A DNA stretch of 10,223 nt from Methylococcaceae bacterium (lineage in GTDB: Bacteria; Pseudomonadota; Gammaproteobacteria; Methylococcales; Methylomonadaceae), in NCBI GenBank assembly GCA_013140465.1, contig JABFST010000044.1, forward strand, positions 1 to 10,223, given 5' to 3'. The position numbers and the translations under genes are program-made. Below the pieces are notes generated by a model, which did no database searches, was not told the origin of the DNA, and worked only from the letters and a program-made list of their open reading frames with translations. Below, in pieces: positions 6,568 through 10,223 of the stretch (position 1 is the first letter of the stretch; each line of letters begins with the position of its first letter).

Positions 6568-7011
6568 ATGCCATACCACTATGACCCCGCTTTTGTCACC
6601 ACGGTTAGGCCATCTAAACACTTATGCAGGTGGCTGATCGCCATGCACACGCTGGCGTTGTTGGCCTGTTGGGCAAATGCTTGGCCTGGCGGGCTTAAGC
6701 TGCTCGCCAGTGTCGCAGTTTGCGCAAGCGCGGCGTGGACGGTGCGCCAAACCAAGGCACACACGTTTACCCTAAAACATAGCAACGCTTTGGCGTGGCA
6801 AATTCAGGACGATTCGGGCTGGCATTCCATTGACATTTTGCAATCCACTGTTATTACTAGATTTGCCGTGTTTTTACATTACCAATATAAAGATAAAAAC
6901 CGCGTGCTAGGGTTTGCCCGTGTCCACACCCATCTAATTTTAAGCGATGCGCTGCCGGAAGATGCCTATCGGCAGTTGCTGGTTAAAGTGAATACTACCG
7001 CAATAAAATAG
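6568..7011 (+). CDS. Small membrane protein resembling YgfX (CptA family)
   Basis: This is a 147-residue protein with two adjacent hydrophobic helices (about 20-38 and 41-58) and a cytoplasmic C-terminal domain. The layout matches YgfX/CptA: an RPS motif (14-16) just before the first helix, a short hairpin, a tryptophan-containing strand (LAWQIQDDSGW, 75-85), and a closing segment LSDALPEDAYRQLLVKV (125-141) like the family's conserved end. In enterobacteria ygfX follows sdhE and its product has been reported to affect cytoskeletal proteins and succinate dehydrogenase assembly; no sdhE is visible here. The start has no clear Shine-Dalgarno, and the MITE sits 20 bp upstream, so expression may have been altered. 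It lies 135 bp before hfq on the same strand. The family call rests on my recall of the pattern. Confidence 0.65.
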   Translation: MPYHYDPAFVTTVRPSKHLCRWLIAMHTLALLACWANAWPGGLKLLASVAVCASAAWTVRQTKAHTFTLKHSNALAWQIQDDSGWHSIDILQSTVITRFAVFLHYQYKDKNRVLGFARVHTHLILSDALPEDAYRQLLVKVNTTAIK

Positions 7012-7146
7012 GCGCAACTCAAGGCATCTGCTGGTAGAATGCGCTTATTCATAGTGCGCAAGTCGGGTTTGTTAAATTTGATTTGTCTCGACTAGCAATT
7101 GCAGTTATCTTAAAGACACACACATTAAATAATAAGGATAAATCGG

Positions 7147-7386
7147 ATGTCAAAAGGCCAAAATTTGCAGGATAATTTTCTGAACACCCTTAGAAAAGAA
7201 CACACACCTGTATCAATTTTTCTTGTCAACGGCATTAAGCTACAGGGTAAAGTTGACTCGTTTGATCAATATGTGATCATGCTAAAAAATACTATCAGCC
7301 AAATGGTGTATAAACATGCCATCTCCACTATTGTGCCCAGCAAGGCCGTTAAAATGCTGCGCGATGATGAAGTGGGTGACGAGTGA
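7147..7386 (+). CDS. hfq: RNA chaperone Hfq
   Basis: Hfq is a hexameric Sm-like protein that pairs small RNAs with mRNAs. This 79-residue copy has the N-terminal QDNFLN segment (8-13) of the proximal RNA-binding face, the basic rim RKEH (16-19), the Sm1 region [19 protein letters not shown] (22-40) and the Sm2 motif YKHAIS (55-60). The C-terminal tail is very short and acidic (DDEVGDE), unlike the long tail of the E. coli protein. The start is supported by AAGGA (7134-7138) eight bases upstream. The upstream neighbour is the YgfX-like gene, not miaA as in many gammaproteobacteria; hflX follows after 54 bp. No strong promoter is seen in 7012-7146. Confidence 0.98.
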   Translation: MSKGQNLQDNFLNTLRKEHTPVSIFLVNGIKLQGKVDSFDQYVIMLKNTISQMVYKHAISTIVPSKAVKMLRDDEVGDE

Positions 7387-7417
7387 GTCCAGCCTTAGTG
7401 CTGGGCCGCTGTTTTTT
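7387..7417 (+). terminator. Attenuator-like hairpin between hfq and hflX
   Basis: Directly after the hfq stop codon, 7387-7393 can pair with 7400-7406 (seven pairs, one G-U, 6-nt loop). Five bases later comes a run of six T (7412-7417). The gap between stem and T-run weakens it as a terminator, so partial attenuation that lowers hflX relative to hfq is more likely than full termination. Confidence 0.4.
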
Positions 7418-7440
7418 AAGCCATAGTTTGGAGTATTTTA

Positions 7441-8703
7441 TTGTTTGATCGTCCCGATTCAGGTGAGCGGGCTGTACTCGTTCATCTTTCATTTCATCAC
7501 GGGCAGGAAGATCTCTTAGAACTCAAAGAGTTGGCTAAATCAGCTGGCACAGATCCTGTTTACGTCGTCACGGGCAGCCGCAAACGCCCCGATCCAAAAT
7601 ATTACGTTGGCACAGGCAAGCTTGAAGAGCTAAAAGAAGCCGTGCATAGCCATGAGGCCGACGTGGTCTTATTCAACCATCCCCTCGCACCCAGCCAAGA
7701 ACGTAACCTTGAAGGTTATTTGGGCGTGCGCGTGGTGGACAGGAATGGCTTGATTCTGGACATTTTTGCCCAACGTGCACAATCGTTTGAAGGCAAGCTG
7801 CAAGTTGAATTGGCGCAACTCAAACATTTGTCCACCCGTTTGGTCAGGGGTTGGACACATTTGGAACGCCAAAAAGGCGGTATTGGCCTACGCGGCCCGG
7901 GCGAAACCCAGCTAGAAACTGACCGACGTTTGTTGGGGCTGCGCATCAAGCAAATCCAACAGCGTTTGGACAAGGTTGAAAAACAACGCCATCAAGGCCG
8001 CAGCAAGCGCAAAAAAGCCGAAATTCCCTCGGTGTCGCTAGTCGGTTACACCAACGCGGGTAAATCCACCTTATTTAATGCGCTGACAGGCGCGGACATT
8101 TATGCAGCCGACCAATTGTTTGCCACCCTAGACCCAACGTTGCGCAGTTGCCAACTGCCCAACAGCAGTGAAATCGTGTTGGCGGACACCGTGGGCTTTA
8201 TCCGGCATTTGCCCCACGAATTGGTGGCGGCGTTTAAATCTACCTTGCAAGAAGCCAGCGAAGCCGATTTGTTGCTGCATGTCATCGACAGCCATAGCGA
8301 TGAGCGCGAAGAAATCATTACCCAAGTCAACCAAGTTTTGGCGGACATTAACGCCGACAAAATCCGCCAAATAGAAGTCTATAACAAAATTGACTTGTTA
8401 GATGGCATAGCCCCGCATATCGACCGCGACGAACATGGCAACCCCGTGCGGGTGTGGTTGAGTGCCGAATCCGGCGAGGGTGTCGAGTTGTTGTCACAGG
8501 TCTTGGCCGAGTTATTTTCGGTCACAAAAGTGCAAAAACGTTGCTATTTGCGCCCCGATCAGGGCAACATCCGCGCCAAATTATTTACTTGCGCAAAAAT
8601 AATTGACGAGCATATTGATGACTTCGGCGCGAATGCACTGCTCATTGAAATCGATGTAAGGCATTTGGGACTGTTAAAAGATGTACAAACCAGTGATGTC
8701 TAA
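7441..8703 (+). CDS. hflX: GTPase HflX
   Basis: HflX is a ribosome-associated GTPase that splits stalled 70S ribosomes under stress. The 420 residues cover the full family length. The N-terminal HflX domain (about 1-180) includes GGIGLRGPGETQLE (146-159). The G domain has G1 GYTNAGKST (202-210), G3 DTVGF (249-253), G4 NKID (315-318) and G5 SAESGEG (341-347). A C-terminal domain follows. The start is TTG, chosen because GGAG (7430-7433) lies seven bases upstream, the N-terminus MFDRPDSGERAVLVHL fits the family, and no ATG is near. The gene is 54 bp after hfq and is followed by a terminator. All GTPase motifs are intact. Confidence 0.97.
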   Translation: MFDRPDSGERAVLVHLSFHHGQEDLLELKELAKSAGTDPVYVVTGSRKRPDPKYYVGTGKLEELKEAVHSHEADVVLFNHPLAPSQERNLEGYLGVRVVDRNGLILDIFAQRAQSFEGKLQVELAQLKHLSTRLVRGWTHLERQKGGIGLRGPGETQLETDRRLLGLRIKQIQQRLDKVEKQRHQGRSKRKKAEIPSVSLVGYTNAGKSTLFNALTGADIYAADQLFATLDPTLRSCQLPNSSEIVLADTVGFIRHLPHELVAAFKSTLQEASEADLLLHVIDSHSDEREEIITQVNQVLADINADKIRQIEVYNKIDLLDGIAPHIDRDEHGNPVRVWLSAESGEGVELLSQVLAELFSVTKVQKRCYLRPDQGNIRAKLFTCAKIIDEHIDDFGANALLIEIDVRHLGLLKDVQTSDV

Positions 8704-8729
8704 CGCCTATGCTGCAAAAGTGCCGACAC

Positions 8730-8770
8730 GGCGAAAACGCGGCATGGGCATGGGGCTTTTTCGCCTTTTT
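8730..8770 (+). terminator. Rho-independent terminator after hflX
   Basis: GGCGAAAA (8730-8737) pairs perfectly with TTTTCGCC (8758-8765) and is followed at once by five T (8766-8770). The loop is long (20 nt, GC-rich) and could fold further. It lies 27 bp after the hflX stop, so hflKC transcription probably starts mainly from a separate promoter in 8771-8830; TAGAAT at 8783-8788 is a possible -10 without a good -35. Confidence 0.65.
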
Positions 8771-8842
8771 AGATATTTACGTTAGAATACCAAACAACAT
8801 CCTGCGGGATAACCATCAAGAAATCCAATATGGAGCATAAAC

Positions 8843-10087
8843 ATGTCGTGGAATGAGCCTGGCGGCGATAAAAAAGATCCCTGGAGTGGTCGGGGCGACC
8901 AAAAGGGACCACCTGATTTGGATGAGGCCATCCGATCCTTACAAGAAAAAATAGCCAAATTTTTTGGCGGCGGTGATGGTGACAATAACGGCGATGGCAA
9001 CAACGGACACCGCAGCAACCAATTCACCCAAGGCAGTCCCATTAAAGGCCTAAGCTTTTTGGCTGGGGGCGCAGTCGTGTTATGGGGCTTAAGCGGCTTT
9101 TACACGGTTGATGAAGGTAATCATGGCGTGGAAACCCGTTTCGGGCATTATATCGGCACGACCCAATCCGGCTTAAACTGGCATTTGCCTGCTCCGATTG
9201 AGCGCGTAGAAATCGTCAACGTTAAGCAACAACGTTATATCGAAGTGGGTTATCGTAGCGGCGGCAGTGAGTTGGCGACAGGTTCCGTACCTAAAGAAGC
9301 CTTAATGCTGACCAAAGACGAAAACTATGTGGACGTGCGTTTGGCAGTGCAATATCAAGTGAAGGATGCCAAGCAGTTCTTGTTCAATATCGTCAATCCC
9401 GCCTTAACCTTAAAACAAGTCACCGAAAGTGCCTTGCGCGGCGTAGTGGGCAGCAGCACGATGGATTTTGTCCTGACCCAAGGCCGCAGTGAAATTGTCA
9501 CACTGATTAAAAAAGAAATCCAAGACGTAATGGACAGTTACCAATCCGGCATACAAGTCACTAGCGTCAATTTGCAAGATGCGCAACCGCCCGAACAAGT
9601 GCAAAACGCCTTTGAAGATGCGATTAAGGCGCGTGAAGATGAGCAACGCTTAATCAACGAAGCCGAAGCCTATTCTAATGATGTCGTGCCTAAGGCACGC
9701 GGCGCGGCAGCGCGTAAAATCCAAGAAGCCGAAGGCTACAAGGAACAAGTGATTGCCCAAGCCCAAGGTGAAACCAACCGCTTTACCAAATTGCTGGCCG
9801 AATATGCTAAAGCCCCTGACGTAACGCGCAAACGTTTGTACATCGAATCGATGGAAGCGGTCTTGGCGGGTACTAACACCGTCATGATTGACGCTAAAGG
9901 CGGCAATAATGTCATGTATTTGCCCATCGATAAAATGTTGCAACATGCTGCCAGCCCAGCCCCTACCGTGAATCCATCAGCAAGCCCTATTGAGCAAGTG
10001 CAAGTGCCTAGCCAACAACCGTCTGCGGTTGCCGAGCCAGTGCTTGAGCGCAATACACTCCGTAACCGTGATGCAAGGGGACGCTAA
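8843..10087 (+). CDS. hflK: HflK, SPFH membrane protein modulating FtsH
   Basis: HflK forms the large HflKC complex in the inner membrane that surrounds and regulates the FtsH protease. This 414-residue protein starts MSWNEPGGDKKDPW, typical of the family, then has a Gly/Asp/Asn-rich cytoplasmic linker (42-60), one transmembrane helix (about 68-88) and the SPFH/Band 7 domain (about 89-270) beginning YTVDEGNHGVETRFG. A long charged helical segment (about 255-325) includes NEAEAY and AEGYKEQVIAQAQGE. A Pro/Ser/Gln-rich C-terminal tail (370-414) follows. GGAG (8832-8835) supports the start. The stop overlaps the hflC start by one base. Confidence 0.98.
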   Translation: MSWNEPGGDKKDPWSGRGDQKGPPDLDEAIRSLQEKIAKFFGGGDGDNNGDGNNGHRSNQFTQGSPIKGLSFLAGGAVVLWGLSGFYTVDEGNHGVETRFGHYIGTTQSGLNWHLPAPIERVEIVNVKQQRYIEVGYRSGGSELATGSVPKEALMLTKDENYVDVRLAVQYQVKDAKQFLFNIVNPALTLKQVTESALRGVVGSSTMDFVLTQGRSEIVTLIKKEIQDVMDSYQSGIQVTSVNLQDAQPPEQVQNAFEDAIKAREDEQRLINEAEAYSNDVVPKARGAAARKIQEAEGYKEQVIAQAQGETNRFTKLLAEYAKAPDVTRKRLYIESMEAVLAGTNTVMIDAKGGNNVMYLPIDKMLQHAASPAPTVNPSASPIEQVQVPSQQPSAVAEPVLERNTLRNRDARGR

Positions 10088-10223
10088 TGACACAAAATAA
10101 AATTTTAATAGGCTTGGTGGCAGTCGTGCTGTTGGCTATGATGAGCATGTTCACCGTCAGCCAAACTGAAAAAGCCATTAAGTTCCAACTGGGCGAAATC
10201 GTTAAAAACGACTACGAGCCAGG
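10087..10223 (+). CDS. hflC: HflC, partial (cut by window end)
   Basis: The partner of HflK in the HflKC complex. Only the first 45 codons are in the window: a short N-terminus (MTQNK), one membrane helix (about 6-23) and the start of the SPFH domain (FTVSQTEKAIKFQLGEIV), ending in DYEPG, a conserved HflC segment. The ATG overlaps the hflK stop codon as TAATG, so the pair should be translationally coupled and made in similar amounts. Confidence 0.95.
   Translation, partial: MTQNKILIGLVAVVLLAMMSMFTVSQTEKAIKFQLGEIVKNDYEP

Noticed and set aside
7069..7130. Sigma-70 promoter for hfq from TTGTTA or TTGCAG hexamers
   Set aside because: Neither has an acceptable -10 at 16-18 bp, so no promoter is annotated there.

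Overview
The window looks like chromosomal DNA from a gammaproteobacterium. The right end carries the conserved cluster hfq-hflX-hflK-hflC in the order typical of that class. The left half carries a very large secreted multihaem cytochrome c of a kind often found in methanotrophs (Methylococcales) and metal-respiring bacteria. Methylococcales is my best guess from the overall gene content and base composition near 50% GC, but it is an inference; no marker gene in the window settles it.

Layout, left to right. Positions 1-333 are repetitive: a small non-autonomous transposon-like element (MITE, 146-315) with 12-bp terminal inverted repeats and a perfect 8-bp target duplication, preceded by a 127/127-identical tandem duplication of its left part plus flanking DNA. 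A lone minus-strand gene (334-3894) encodes a 1186-residue exported protein with a PKD-like fold, eight CxxCH haem motifs and a ninth motif degraded to CxxHH. A 310-bp intergenic region follows. Next is a two-gene minus-strand operon, 6062 to 4205: an M14-type zinc carboxypeptidase overlapping by 11 bp with an alpha/beta hydrolase. Positions 6063-6567 are non-coding and hold a plus-strand extended -10 promoter and a second full MITE copy (6335-6547) with its own different 8-bp target duplication. From 6568 everything is on the plus strand: a small two-helix membrane protein resembling YgfX/CptA, then hfq, hflX, hflK and the start of hflC, cut off by the window edge.

How it fits together. Hfq (RNA chaperone), HflX (ribosome-associated GTPase) and HflK/HflC (membrane SPFH complex that modulates FtsH) form a classic locus. 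Here a YgfX-like gene, not miaA, precedes hfq. A rho-independent terminator lies between hflX and hflK, and a weaker attenuator-like hairpin between hfq and hflX, so the cluster is probably several overlapping transcription units. hflK and hflC share a TAATG stop/start and should be co-translated.

The most notable result is the MITE family. Two intact insertions in 6.5 kb both have GTAA-ended 12-bp terminal repeats and perfect 8-bp duplications (CTGCTGTT and GAACTTTT), a signature that matches the IS66 family. The copies differ by exactly 43 bp, fully explained by one extra 23-bp unit and one extra 20-bp unit. Their right ends carry a promoter-like sequence pointing outward; in the second copy it points at the YgfX-like gene, whose start codon lies only 20 bp beyond the element.
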